DNA of 64,000 bases. It comes from Chiua virens (taxonomy: Eukaryota > Basidiomycota > Agaricomycetes > Boletales > Boletaceae). The translations under genes were made by a program, and so were the position numbers. Below, piece by piece: positions 23,001-34,696 of this stretch. Position 1 is the stretch's first letter, and every line of letters begins with the position of its first letter. The notes under the pieces are model-generated. The model saw nothing but the letters and a program-made list of their open reading frames with translations. It ran no database searches and was not told the origin of the DNA. Location of the stretch: contig JAHNUO010000009.1 of assembly GCA_019787685.1 (NCBI GenBank), positions 496,001 through 560,000 of the forward strand, written 5' to 3'.

Positions 23001-23775
23001 TTTACTTGGATAGATTTCCACGCTGTCCTTTGGAATGATCCTTACCAGGCATCTTCCATACATTCACGCCGAGCCCTTCGCTCTCTTAAACGCAGCAGCA
23101 ATAACGAGGATGCTCGACAACCAACCATTGACTGTCCCGCTCCACCTCCGCCCCCAACCCCTCCGCCACAAGACGCCAAACCAATTCCTCGAGCCTCCAG
23201 TGAGGATAGGCTATTGAGCGAACTGTGGGCGTCGTCTGCTGCCACCTTCCGTAGACTAGGCAAGATTGATCAGGCCAAAGGTGCGATTCAAGAAGCCGAG
23301 GTAAAAAATCATGAAAACCCCTCAGTTTGGGTTCAGGTACGCACCCTTTCGATGGTCTTGGTACATACACCTATTCTAATGACGGCCTCGGGTCAGTTTG
23401 GGCTGTACCACCATGCGTTGAACCACGATCGACAAGCAATCGAAGCATTACAAAAGGCACTCTTTATATCCCCCGACGACGTTTCTGCTACGGTCCACAT
23501 GTGTCGCATCCATCTCACACATCCTTCCTCCCCCCGATCCTCTGAGTCGCGCGACGGCCCTGACCCCGACAAGGTCGACTTGAGCGCTGGTCTGCTAGAG
23601 TACATGTCGCGCGGTCCGGGATGGGACGTACCCGAGGTATGGTATTTCCTTGCCAAGGCGTACGGTTTACGGGGTCAGAAGGACAAACAACGCGAGTGTC
23701 TGACGACCGCAGTTGTCATTGAGCGAGAATCGGTGTATCAGGGATCTTGGACATGCGGTGGGATGGTGTTTGTAA
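20012..23775 (+). CDS. YPP1/TTC7-type TPR protein (PI4-kinase scaffold)
   Basis: Multi-exon gene. Exon 1 (20012-20365) starts MHGKDRYYWTQLRAAL. Exon 2 (about 20410-20697) carries FALAYYAYALGDPSESLNYL. Later exons give long helical repeats (FRAITLLARTRHL, HMSRLLYVSGDAELAKRTLRLYV) and C-terminal tetratricopeptide repeats (ATAHHQLALALAL, IRHWHLLGLLLTAQGEWTKA, FGLYHHALNHDRQAIEALQKAL, VPEVWYFLAKAYGLRGQKDK). An acidic/Ser-rich insert lies near 22110-22310. In fungi YPP1 with EFR3 anchors the phosphatidylinositol 4-kinase STT4 at the plasma membrane, and its animal homologue is TTC7. Near the end one extra base at about 23711-23712 shifts the frame: the family-like ending RDLGHAVGWCL with TAA at 23773-23775 is in the +1 frame, whereas the unshifted frame ends in a different tail at 23783. 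This may be a sequence error or a true frameshift. Confidence 0.75.
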
Positions 23776-24024
23776 GGGGTTGACGCTGAGTCAGCCTCGC
23801 GCGGGGAGAGATGTCAGTGGTTTCACTACTGTTGCACTAATGGTGCCGGCGTGGATCCGCGCGTTAGCCAGCTATACATGTACCTCCTTGAATAGTTTTC
23901 GTATACTATGAAACCTGAGGAATGGAAATTGTGGAAGAAATTGAGACGACCATCAAAAGACTCGGACCTCGTGAGAGACACTGACTACGGTGTGACCCCT
24001 CTCGCTCGACCAAATATTGATTCC

Positions 24025-25119
24025 ATGTCTTTCACTACGGTACCTCGTCACGCCTTTCGTGCAGCGCGGTTGGCACGTCCTGCTCGACTCTTCTCGACGT
24101 CCCTGCTAGCACGCTATGAGAACGTGCTGGTATCCACACCCGAGCCTGGTGTCGCTCTCATCACTCTCAACCGACCCAAGGCCTTAAACGCCCTTAATGC
24201 TGCCCATTTCAGAGACATCGCCAGTGCTCTCAAAGAAGCGGATGAAGATGCCAGCGTTGGCGCAATGGTGCTCACTGGTTCAGACAGGGCGTTTGCAGGT
24301 ACGAGATCTGCTCTCACCAGCTGACATGCTTGCATTTCTAATCCTCTATCCTACTGTCGTCCAGCCGGAGCTGACATCAAGGAAATGAAAGACAAGTCAT
24401 GTAATGTCCAGTCTATCTCAACCCGTTGCATCCTTCATACGCCCCTCTTTCAGTCGCCGAGGCTTACACGTCCAACTTTCTCGCCAACTGGGACGTCGTC
24501 TCAAAACTGAACAAGCCCGTCATTGCTGCAGTGAGTGGTTACGCGGTATGTGTGTTCATATTTCCCCACTGGGGTCCTGTGTCGAACCACCCCCATAGCT
24601 CGGCGGTGGTCTCGAATTGGCACTTCAAGCCGATATTCTTCTCGTCCTCGCCTTCCGCGCAGCTTGGGCAACCCGAGATCAATCTGGGCGTTATCCCTGG
24701 CGGTGGCGGCACGCAACGTCTCGCATGTCTGATCGGTAAATCACGCACGATGGAGTTGGTCCTCACAGGTCGCATCATCAAGGCGGACGAAGCCGAAAGA
24801 TGGGGACTCGTTAGTAGGGTCGTACCCGAGGACGTTGGGGTCGTCAACGCCGCAGTTCAGATGGCCGCGAGCATCGCCGACAAAGGGCGCGTGGCCGTCG
24901 CTGCTGGAAAGGAGGCGGTCAATGCCTGCGTTTGATTTACCGCTTGCCGAAGGGTTGAGGTTCGAACGCAGGTTGTTCCACTCTCTAGTTCGCGACCAAG
25001 GATCAGAAGGAAGGTGGGCTAGTCGGGATGTGTTCTTTCACTGGATGTTGCCCTGACGGTTGTCTCCAGGTATGGCAGCGTTTGCAGAGAAGCGCAAACC
25101 TGAATGGTCACATTCATGA
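24025..25119 (+). CDS. Mitochondrial enoyl-CoA hydratase (three apparent frame breaks)
   Basis: Five exons: 24025-24298, 24365-24400, 24454-24545, 24599-25013, 25070-25119, all with GT-AG introns. The N-terminus ([19 protein letters not shown]...) is Arg-rich and amphipathic, a likely mitochondrial presequence. Crotonase features follow: [14 protein letters not shown], the oxyanion-hole part [24 protein letters not shown], then [18 protein letters not shown] with the catalytic Glu region, and an ending EKRKPEW. The family hydrates 2-enoyl-CoA in fatty-acid beta-oxidation. Within exon 4 the frame must shift by one extra base three times, near 24650, 24927 and 24991, to keep family similarity. 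As written the gene cannot be translated through. Either it is a recent pseudogene or the assembly carries inserted bases. Confidence 0.8.
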
Positions 25120-25528
25120 AATGTTCGAGATGAAAGTTGCCCTGTACAGGCATGTCTTTTCTGTTCTCGAGTGTACCAATATGAGGCATGATCTTACCTA
25201 TATGTTGCCATCCGTTGTAGCGCCCAAATGCGATGTTGGCAGAGTGAGACTTCCCAAATCTTGCAGATGCCCGAGAAAGGCCCGGTGCGCCCGGTCAGTG
25301 CGATCACGGTCTGGCGAGCAGTAGGTATTCGCATTGAGGATTCTAGGGATCGCAACCACTCGAAAGACGTGCAACACCGGGGGATGGCTGGAAAGTGAAA
25401 AGAATATATATATTTCATGAGCCGGCGAATCCAAAAGCATCTCGAGAACATCGTTGTTACAGTAAGGGAAGGCATCGGGGCGGATCAATCAGTGTGTCTG
25501 CTCTCATGGTGGTCTAGGGACCATCCTC
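25120..25528. other. Intergenic region between convergent genes
   Basis: Small frames on both strands show no family motifs. This would contain the 3' untranslated regions of the enoyl-CoA hydratase and sacsin-like genes. It includes an alternating TATATATATTT tract near 25405. Confidence 0.4.
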
Positions 25529-28500
25529 TTATCTTCCACTCCCCATTTTCAACGGCCACCAAGCTCCAGCCTGAGTCTGCGGCTGCGACTGCCGGAACTC
25601 CGAAAAAGCAGCAACGTGCTCCGCACAGATCGCAGCAAACCAAAACTCATGGTCTGGATTGTGGTCCTCGATGAGATTGTGGGCAATCTCGTGGGCGATG
25701 GTAAAGAACCTCGATAACAAGACTCGGATCAGTCACGGGAATGCACGGTGAGGTGCGACATACCAGGACAATTGGGCCTGCTCTCGCTTGTCAGATTTCA
25801 CGTCATCGTCGTCTGTTAGATAATGCATCGGCCATGTTTTCTGGTGTGCATACAAACAATTTGTACTCACGCCACTCCTTGAAATGGTGCAGGTTCAGAT
25901 ATATTTTTCCTTCCCTGTTGAATGCATTGGGGCCACCGCCGAGGCCGAAGAAAATGCCTAAGGAGCTCCTTTGAACCTTGAAGACATCCTCGGCGAGAGG
26001 TGTGACAACGCCCGCGAATCGCTTTAAGAACTCATGCTCCTGCTTCATGAGTGCGTCGAGCTTGTCGGCGGGTACCTCTGGAGACGTCGTGAGCCTAGCA
26101 TCCGGTAATAGAGTCCGATCGAATTAAATAAGTTACCTTTGGTTGCATAAATTTCGATGCCCTCGAAGTTCCCTGCGCTAATTGAGTTGCCAGAATACAT
26201 CCAGGATAGTGAACTCACCACAGCGCTGCAATTTATCTATTGACCAACAAGAGTTGAGATCCAAAAAGTGTGCCATGCTTCTATGAACACTCGTCTCAGT
26301 ACTACTGCAAGTAATTGCCAATTTTACGCCATTTTCTGAAAGAGATATGTCGGAAAAGTTCCCAACGGAAAATGCATGACGACTTACTAATGCGTTTCTG
26401 AGGGATCACAGGACGCAACGGCCTAAAGAGGGTATGCTGAGTATATAAACGACGAGTCCTACTGGATTCTCAAACTTACGGTTCCGCATTGTTTGAACCA
26501 CCAATTGCACCTTTTACAAAGTAATTAAGCTGGATGAGAAAGAACAGCTAGCGGTACAAACGTACTTCCTGGGAACGCTGGAGAGCCACGGACCATAGAA
26601 CTGTTGCCATTTAGCTTGGCTATGGAACAGTCAGAGACGGGCTAATATCATAGAAAAACGAGATTGACCATTATGACCGACGAACTTCAAGAGTTCCCTG
26701 TCGGAGAACATTGCTGCCAGGACAAGAGTATCTTGGTTCCTGACTGTTCCAAATATGCATCGACATAAGGATATCGCCAGACTGATAGTACAATTTTGAG
26801 TACTGGAAGCAGAGCTTAAATCGTTATACGAAGGAAGACTCACTCGTAAACATCACGCCGAGTCTTGCATGAGATCCACAACTCGATCTCTCCTTCGTTG
26901 CCATCCCTTGTAGCTGCCCACACATTCTGAGTTTCCGTCTTCGCTTCCCCGACCATGAAGGTTTTGGAGACACGAAGAACATCGCAGGCCCTGACTTCGA
27001 GCTTGTTTCTAAAATGATCGAAGGTCATTTTTGGCTTATCATTGGTGCATCGCTCAAGGAAAATAGGGAGTCTCTCAAGGATCAACTCCTTAACCCAATC
27101 AGAGGTTTTTCGATCATTGATATCGGCGGGATCATTCAATCGCGATTGGATTACTTCGCTCAGCTTTTTGCATCCGATCAGCGCATAAAAGGCTGTGATC
27201 GATTGCTCAGTGCAATGTCGAGAGCAATGTCAAGGACACGTACACTCAAGGTCCTCTTCCGGGACGGTCCAGATATACTGGTTAAAAAGTTCTGCGTCCT
27301 TGGTGTCATCAATAATGACAATCTCGTCAGGCCTCCGAAGTTCATAGTCGCCCTGATTGTGCTCCCCAGTCTTTCGGCGAACTCCAAGAAGAGTGTGATT
27401 AGATACCATCCCTTTCAAGGAACCTTCAAAATCTGGGGTGCGTTTGGCTTCAGCGGCAAGCTCCCCCAATTTCGCCAAGAATCTGAGATGATCTAGGTTA
27501 GTATCCGTGAAGGATCAACTTATGAGACAGTTACCCTTTGCGTCCTCCCGCAATTTTGAAAAATCTATCCGGTTCATGGACCAGACTTTCGGCAACATCC
27601 TTCAAGGAAGGCACGTCCTTGGCGCCACAAGCAGTGAGAAATTGGTTCGCTTTCGGAGTGAATTTGACAAAGCTGAACAGATTCCTGGCAAATTCGTCCT
27701 TCCATTGGCCTAGGAAACAATGCGCAGGAGCCGCCCAACGTAGTTCCCCCGAAGATCTTGTCGGGACTATCGTCATATGGGAAAGTTGATTTAGATGATC
27801 CTTTCCCAAACCTAAAGATATGTTGAGAAGGTGGTTGTGCAGGGAGAAGTAATCACATACTTGGAATGCAATCGACTAAGCATTCAAACCACTGAGAGGC
27901 CATTTTTTCGTCCTGAGAAGATTTCTCCAATTGCTTAAGGAGGGTGGTCGAGGACGGGTGTTGCTGTATACCCAGTTGACTAAGCAGAGATTCCGATTCT
28001 GTGGTCGGAACATTCGCAATGGAGAAGCCAAATGTTTTCCATTGAGTACCCCAGCATGCCTGCAACAAGTTTAAACAGGGTCCCGAAATAATGATCGAAC
28101 TTACTTCATCCAAGCTTACCCAGCACATTTTCTCCAGTGCTGTTTTCCGCGGGAATGAATTTAATGTCCCGGAAATTGTGAGGATCGTAATCCGAATATT
28201 GTGATTCAAGGTGTTTGCAAAAGTAAGGGAAAGCAGCTGTCTTGACCAACGTATCCCCTGAAGAACAAAGCTCTATAATCTTCTCGAGAGAAGGGAATGG
28301 ACGTAATCCGAGGTCGTATAAGAGCCGAGCTGAAAATAAATTTATCAGTCATACTCCAATACAATGAAATAACATACCTACCTTCAGCTGACTCGTTCGA
28401 CCACGTCCAATCCCAGTCGATCACAGGAAGCTGAAGTTCGAGGAAGATAGGCTCGGGTGGGTACAGGTCAGAAGCGCGACACCGAGACAAATCGCTGGCA

Positions 28501-31500
28501 TTTCTCGTAGCGACCTTCTTGGTGAATATAGACTGTGATTTGAGCTTCTCGATCTCTTCTGGTGAAACTTGTGCTTGTGCTAGGTACCGGATGAATTCAG
28601 CTACGCTGCCTTCCCACTTCCATGCATCCTAAGCACATTGGGTAAGCAGGCATGCAAGGGAACCATTCGCTCTAGCTTACCTGCTGAGAATGAGATCCGG
28701 CGGGACGTAACCTCGAACACCAAGAAAAGTCAAAAGTGTTCTCAGCGCCTGGCTGATTGGTTGTCCAGATTTGAAAGCGACAATCGCTAAATCATGTGTA
28801 TCGAATGGATTATCGTTTGCGACAGGAAGGTACGACTCCTCTGGTAGACACAAGCCACGAATTGTTGGAATGAAACTCTTGGTTTTGAGCATCTCCCGTA
28901 TCTCGCGACGTATCTCGCTGGGGAGTGACGCCCACAAGCGAGAAAGTGCTCCGAGGACTCGTCCTGCCCAATCAGGGGACGTCGTCAAGTCGTAACGTGG
29001 GTGGGCCGATACGACCTGTTGATTCGAAAGGTGTTGCAGCCAGTGAGGAACAGTGAATTCCTGCCAATGCGGCATGCTCGCAAGATCTTCCCGAGAGAAG
29101 CGTTGAGAGATGTTCAGAGGGAGAAGGAGCTCAGGAAGCGGTCCATCACGTGGGATGTGGGCCCCGAGAACCCTCCCATCGATAAACCACTGTAGCGATG
29201 ACAGTAAAATGTCCCTTCCATCTGCGCTTTTAAGAGTAATGCATTGCAGTATGTTACGCGTGGTCCAGCTGGGGTTTCTCTGTTGCCATATTGGTATCCA
29301 CCACTGAAGGCACAGAACAAGGTCGTCCTCGTTGACGGGACGATCAAGTAGGGATCGTTGAACGTCTAAAACGTCGATGATACGTATCTTGTGTGCATCT
29401 GGAAGTGACGTAATTATGGGTTCTCGAATAACGTCGCTCGAGAGCATTGGCAGTGACCTGAGGAAGACAAAGTTCTGATCGTATGCCCTGATGTCTGTGG
29501 CCCCACGAACGCCGACGGTTGAGAGAAGTGGTAGAGGACATGAAGAACATCCATAGAAAGAGCTCCTCAGTAACTCTGCCACCTTCGGCGAGGGTGCTGA
29601 GGGATGAAATGTGAAGAAACGAAGAACGTGGCGAAATTGTCGATTCAGATGATTCTGGAACTGTTGGGTTGGCCGAGACTGGAGAGTACCAATAGTTCCC
29701 TTCATCCATGATTGCTGGATGTTGGAAAGTTCCCATTCGTAAACAGCGCGACATAACGTGCCTCCAATGTGGAGTAATTCAACGTTCCATTGAAAAACTG
29801 AAATACGTAGAAGAGATTATCAGCGAGAGAATATCGCGAAGCTTGAAACTATAGCACACTCACTAGGGCTGGTTGCGTCGCTATCATAGGTGTCAGTGGT
29901 TGCAGCTACTGGCCGGTGAGAAACTGACTCACCTGAAATCTATTAATTCACGTTCGACAGTGGGAATAAAGCGCGATGCCATATGCCCCGCAATACCTGT
30001 TGTTTGCGTGGTAGCGTGACCCTAGCAAGCAGATGAGTCCAATCCAGAGGACGATGGAGTGGTACCAACAATAAAGATCCGGGTATGCCTCGCCCTTTCT
30101 TTTAAGTCAGCTAAATGATTTTTGGGTCGTATTTACGCAGCCACTTACCCATTGAGGTCAGCACGGAGGCCCTGCAAGATAGATTTATCTTCATGGGGTT
30201 GGTTTTCCTGCGAGTGACTTCTATGGTCATCCTTTCCCCGATACAAGAAATGAGTTCTTTTCACGAAGCACGCGAGTGCAATGACCTACATAGATCAAAC
30301 TATACTCAAGTTTGGTCGGCGGTTCTTTCTTCATACATCGAAATAGCTCTTTACTAGCTTCATCGTTCACGTTTGCAGTGACGTCTGCAGTAAACATGGA
30401 GAGATCCACCTCCTCGACACCTTTATATCGTGGGTGCATGACATCGGCTTTGATGATGATACCTGTTTAGATAGTACTCAGCATTGCGCATGACGTCGAA
30501 ATGAATACTCACGGTGTCGTTGAACTTCTTCCATGTTCATTGCGACCATCTTGGCCCCGCCCCTTTCAGTACCCTTGGGCAAGTCAATAATTTGAGAGTC
30601 CAGTGACTTCTTTTCAATAGTGCCAACACAGCGGTTGTCGAAATATACCTGCACCTTTCTCAGGTGCGCCATGAATGTGATTGACGTTGCTAGAAACCGC
30701 AGCAAATCCAACGTGCGCGGCACCGGAGAAGGCTTCCGAAGTGGAAGTTCTATTGTTGTGATCCAACCACCGGCCCGTGTCGAAGCTCCTTTCTTAAAAG
30801 CCAGCTGGTGTACATTTGGGTGAGATCACAAATTTCTTCTCTCAGTCAGTCAAGAAAATACCTGGTTGCCATGCCATTCGAACTTCATTTCGAACCCTGC
30901 AACTATGCTATCCCAAGAACGTTCACTGATTCGATATGACCATACCTTCTGATACTATACATGGGTTTTCGGTCACAGAAAATACACTGTAGAAGCCTAC
31001 CAAAGAACTTCATCATAGGTTTGTTTGAAAAGAAAGCACTATGGACCCACCAACACCAAATGCGCCAATGGTCCTAGAATCAGGGATTCCCAGCAGCTAA
31101 TGCGACATTCAGCGAGAGGGTAGAATAGGAACGTAGGTGATCACACCAATTTTCGTCAGTCGGTTCCAATCGTCGTCTGTGAATGCCCTTCCGTTGTTTC
31201 TGATCGTCCAATTCGACACCTTGGAGAGATTGGTACGTAGGATTTTGTTTGGTCAATGGGCAGAGGGTCACGTACGGGGGTAGAATCCAAGTCAGTCGAC
31301 TTAGACGGAGCATCGCTCCTGAAGGAAATTTCCGCAGAAGTTGAACCGGCATCGTCAGAATTCTGAAGAAGTTCCCGGAATACTAGCATGTAATGGATGA
31401 GAAATACTGGCGTGTATCGAAGATATCGATGAACGAGAAAAACATACCAGTAAACTCCCCAGAATACCGAGCTAGCATCTTGTCGACCAATGCGCGCTGA

Positions 31501-31755
31501 TCAACCAGGACTGGCTTGAATCCTTCCTTGCATTGGACCTGCACGGTGTTATAGTTCCTTGAATGTCAGATAGTGTGAGAAGAAACAGTCAGACACGGGC
31601 GCACATCTTGTTTCAAGCGTGAAAGAATCATCGTTGGTGTCGCCGTGAGTCAGTGGTTTGGCAGGTGTCCGAACAATTTGAGAGCCTGTGAGTTTTGAAA
31701 TGGTTATGTTTTTCGGTTGTGCATTCACTGGCAACGTCCAAGCGGCATGCCTCAT
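25529..31755 (-). CDS. Sacsin-like GHKL-ATPase / DUF3684-type large protein
   Basis: Very long multi-exon gene. Near the N-terminus (about 31440-31560, then 31390 downward, joined across an intron beginning GTATGT) it reads QRALVDKMLARYSGEFT then VFRELLQNSDDAGS, the N-box of GHKL ATPases of the sacsin/NOV type. TIGAFGVG and FYSVFSVTENP follow at about 31070 and 30990, the G-motif and next strand. Downstream are RFLATSITFMAHLRKVQVYFD, a 342-codon exon 28677-29705 (WWIPIWQQRNPSW, LWASLPSEIRREIREML, LLTFLGVRGYVPPDL), then LGIQQHPSSTTLL, FLTACGAKDVPSL and, at the C-terminus, FLKRFAGVVTPLAE and HEIAHNLIEDHNPDHEF. This matches a fungal family annotated DUF3684; molecular function unknown, chaperone-like by analogy with sacsin. 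The exact start (31755 is a guess) and many exon borders are unresolved. Confidence 0.75.
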
Positions 31756-31879
31756 GTTCGCGGGCGCTCCGGCGGCCGGGTGTTTTTCGGCCCTTCAGGC
31801 CTTCAGGCTTCAAGTGCCTGACGCTTCTTGCGGTTGGGACGAGATCAATCTTATGAAAATACAAGGCCTGCCACGATAA

Positions 31880-33879
31880 AATGATCTTGCGTCTTTCAAT
31901 AACACTTCAACCTCAGGGTGCCCCGGTTGGCTTAGTAGCATCACGCTTGGCCGATTAGTACCAAACACCATTCCCTCGTGTACCAACGAATCAGTCAGCT
32001 AACTAGCAGGAGCAGTGGACTATATAAGATGTGTACACAGACGGAACTCATGTACGCTCAAACAGACAGATCACGGAGACTGTACATCCACCTCGCATCT
32101 TATCCCGGGAGAACCTTTGCCTTGACCACCATCGCGACAGTCACCATATTCTTCCCGTTCATCCAACTTTTGACTGTGTCACAACCTCCTTTGATAACCC
32201 CAGCTAAGTGGTGCATAACACTCTCTGGCTCTTTGACTTTCCATTTATTACCGATGTCAACCTCCATGGTAATCTCATCGAATGTCTCTGTTGGAGCGAC
32301 GACCTCGACCTTGTAGTCACCCGATATGGTATCCATAATCGCGTTGGTGAGCTGTCCTGTAGTCACAAGGATGAAAGATATTCGGTCCAAAAATTTGGAC
32401 GAGATCATCGTGCTCGTGTCGGAAGCGGTAGCAGCGAAACCAGCTGCAACAACGACTCATCAGAAAGTCCGTGTACCGTAGACGTGAGCCTCGAGCATGT
32501 CTGGATTGCTGTTGCAGGTGACAGTTCGCCAACGTCCAGATATCGTTTGCGACTCTGTAATCTACCACTGGCATATGATCAGCAGTACGGTCGGTGGCGT
32601 TTAAATTTTAGTTCCTCACTGGCACCTAATTCCCTTACTGATCTGTAAATTTCGCTGATAAGCTCATTCGGCCCGTTCTCGACAGACTACGAGGAAATGA
32701 TGCCATATAAGTGATGGTTGAGGAATGCCTGGAGGTGATCGGAAGATACGAATACGTCAGTGTGAGTTTCTCCGTATGGATTGCACAATGGAATCCGTGA
32801 GTCTTCGTACAGCAAAGGTTTGTTCCTCGGTCGGAATGATGGGGAGTGGTCGCAAATTATGGACTATACACTCTGTCATGAAGGTCGAACTCCGTTGGAC
32901 GTTCTCATTGAGACATCGAAACATCTCAATGTAGATTATGTTGACTCTCTTCGATGACGTACTTAAGCTTCCTGAACTGCTCATCGTGCCACTGTCGAAT
33001 CTCGATAATTTGGGATTGCGAGAACTGAAGCTCCTCTGCCTTGGCGGCATCTGAACGTCTCCACTGGTCCACTCGGGTAGTGAGTGCATCGATTGTACGA
33101 TCTTTATCTTCATTTAAACAACTTGGATGTTTCAAGCTCTTTTTGTGTCAAGGAAAACTCGCGTGACTGTGCCTCATATCGGCCCTGACGTTCTGCGAGT
33201 TGATGACGACAGACACACATACATGTGCATGAGGGCTCAACATGTGTGGTTGGTGCCACCAACTATATTTTTTCTCCAGCATCCGTACTCGTGGACCGAG
33301 TTATCTGCTATGGTCGGTAGAATGAGGATACGTTGAGTTTGATGATGGCATACACACTTACGTCATCAAAATGGAATGAGGGAAGCTACGGGATTGTCTA
33401 TGTGAAACGGACAAGCGGCAGGTATCTATACTTAATCGACCAAGTGGAAGTAAGGAGACAGCGGAATTCGGAATGCTAAGCGCTACCAGCGGTGCTCAAT
33501 TCCTATGGTGTACGTACGGTCTCGTCGCAGACTAGGACGATCTCGATGACGGGGATCTCGACCGATAGATTGCCCACATTGAACCCGAATGGGCTCCACT
33601 TCATCACCGCGCTCTCTCACAGTGCAACGTCTTCGTCGACTCTTCGATACAATGATGCCATATTATGTAATGCCAGTGCGATTTCAACGTCAACTTTCAA
33701 GGCGGGAATTCCCAGTACTCCTAATGCCGCATCTGTATGTGCTAGGCTGGATTTCCGGTCCTGGATAAGTAAAGACTGCATGGCGCAATCTGAACAATAT
33801 AGGATCGCAGCCTGAGAGGCACCGCCGAGAGTGTCAGCAACGAGCAAAAAGGACCTTGGCGAAACTCATGGGACTGCAG
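31880..33879 (-). other. Fragments of an unresolved minus-strand gene
   Basis: Several minus-strand frames look like exons, but I cannot join them. 33617-33847 has an amphipathic start (LGVLGIPALKVDVEIALALHN) vaguely like the N-terminal helical bundles of fungal STAND or HeLo/MLKL-like proteins. About 33490-33570 reads NVGNLSVEIPVIEIVLVCDET. 32926-33135 is a coiled coil (ALTTRVDQWRRSDAAKAEEL). 32100-32340 reads GDYKVEVVAPTETFDEITME. The outer retrotransposon lies only ~30 bp upstream of the first fragment, so the gene start may have been displaced or lost. Confidence 0.35.
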
Positions 33880-34185
33880 TGTCAGAACTTCACTTTCATA
33901 TTCCAAATACCCTAATCCCTCGAGAACGGAGACGCATCATCGCTTATATATTCCGTAGAACACTGTAGAACATTCCTGAATGATTGTGACATACTGATGT
34001 CATACCCTTGTTGTCCCCTTTTCCATTTATTCCTTTACATAGGAATACCTGTTTTATATCGTTGGTCCGTGCTCGCATAGTAGAATAGTATATAAGTAGT
34101 ACAATTCCCTGTATTGTTTCCTTAGTCTTGAAATCTTAAGCACTTCACTTCTGATATTGAGACACTCCTTATAAGTTTCCTCACA
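33880..34185 (+). repeat. 5' LTR of outer element (306 bp)
   Basis: TGTCAGAACTTC...TTCCTCACA. TATA box TATATAAG at 34089-34096. The transcript start is inferred near 34115-34124, which places the block AGTCTTGAAAT (34124-34134) at or near the RNA 5' end. Same length as the 3' LTR. Confidence 0.95.
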
Positions 34186-34187
34186 TT

Positions 34188-34198
34188 ATTTCAAGACT
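34188..34198 (+). promoter_or_regulatory. Self-priming primer-binding site, outer element
   Basis: ATTTCAAGACT begins 2 nt after the LTR end and is the exact reverse complement of AGTCTTGAAAT at 34124-34134 inside the same LTR, just downstream of the TATA box. In Tf1 of Schizosaccharomyces the first bases of the transcript fold back onto such a site and, after RNase H cleavage, prime minus-strand synthesis. No tRNA 3' end is needed. Confidence 0.8.
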
Positions 34199-34696
34199 TC
34201 CTTCCATCACCAGATACTTCATCCCCTGACACTTCCTCCATTCCGTTACTTCTTTTTGCCTATTTGAGGTCACTTCGACTTCGGTAGATCCATCACCATT
34301 TGAACCTCAACCCACTTCTATCCCCTTCCGGCTGCTCTGCTCGGCAAGACCCATACCTCATCCCTCACCGCCTACTGTACTTGCCCATACCTCCGACCCC
34401 ACAAGTCTCTCCATCGTCCAACCCGGTTCTCTGTTTGAATTGCCCACTGCAGGAGATCAGAATCTCCCTGGCATCACCAAAAATTCCAGCTGAGTCTCCT
34501 TTGAAAGGCTCGAACTCGTTGTCCTGGACTGAGAACTCTTATTACAGTTTGTCATCTACTTCTGTCATCTCCAGGCCCTTAGAGAGTTCCTCCACAACCC
34601 AATGGAGGCTAACTTGCAAATCCTCATCAACCACCTACTCCCATTTCCCCAAGTCCCCATCTATCACACTGAGCCTAGATCAGGTGGTAGATAAAT

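Noticed and set aside
24025..25119. Programmed +1 frameshifting in the enoyl-CoA hydratase
   Set aside because: No shared shift motif at the three sites and no precedent in this family. Assembly error or pseudogenisation is simpler.
33617..33847. HeLo/MLKL-like or STAND N-terminal domain
   Set aside because: Only a short hydrophobic helix pattern supports it; the rest of the gene could not be joined, so no domain is called.
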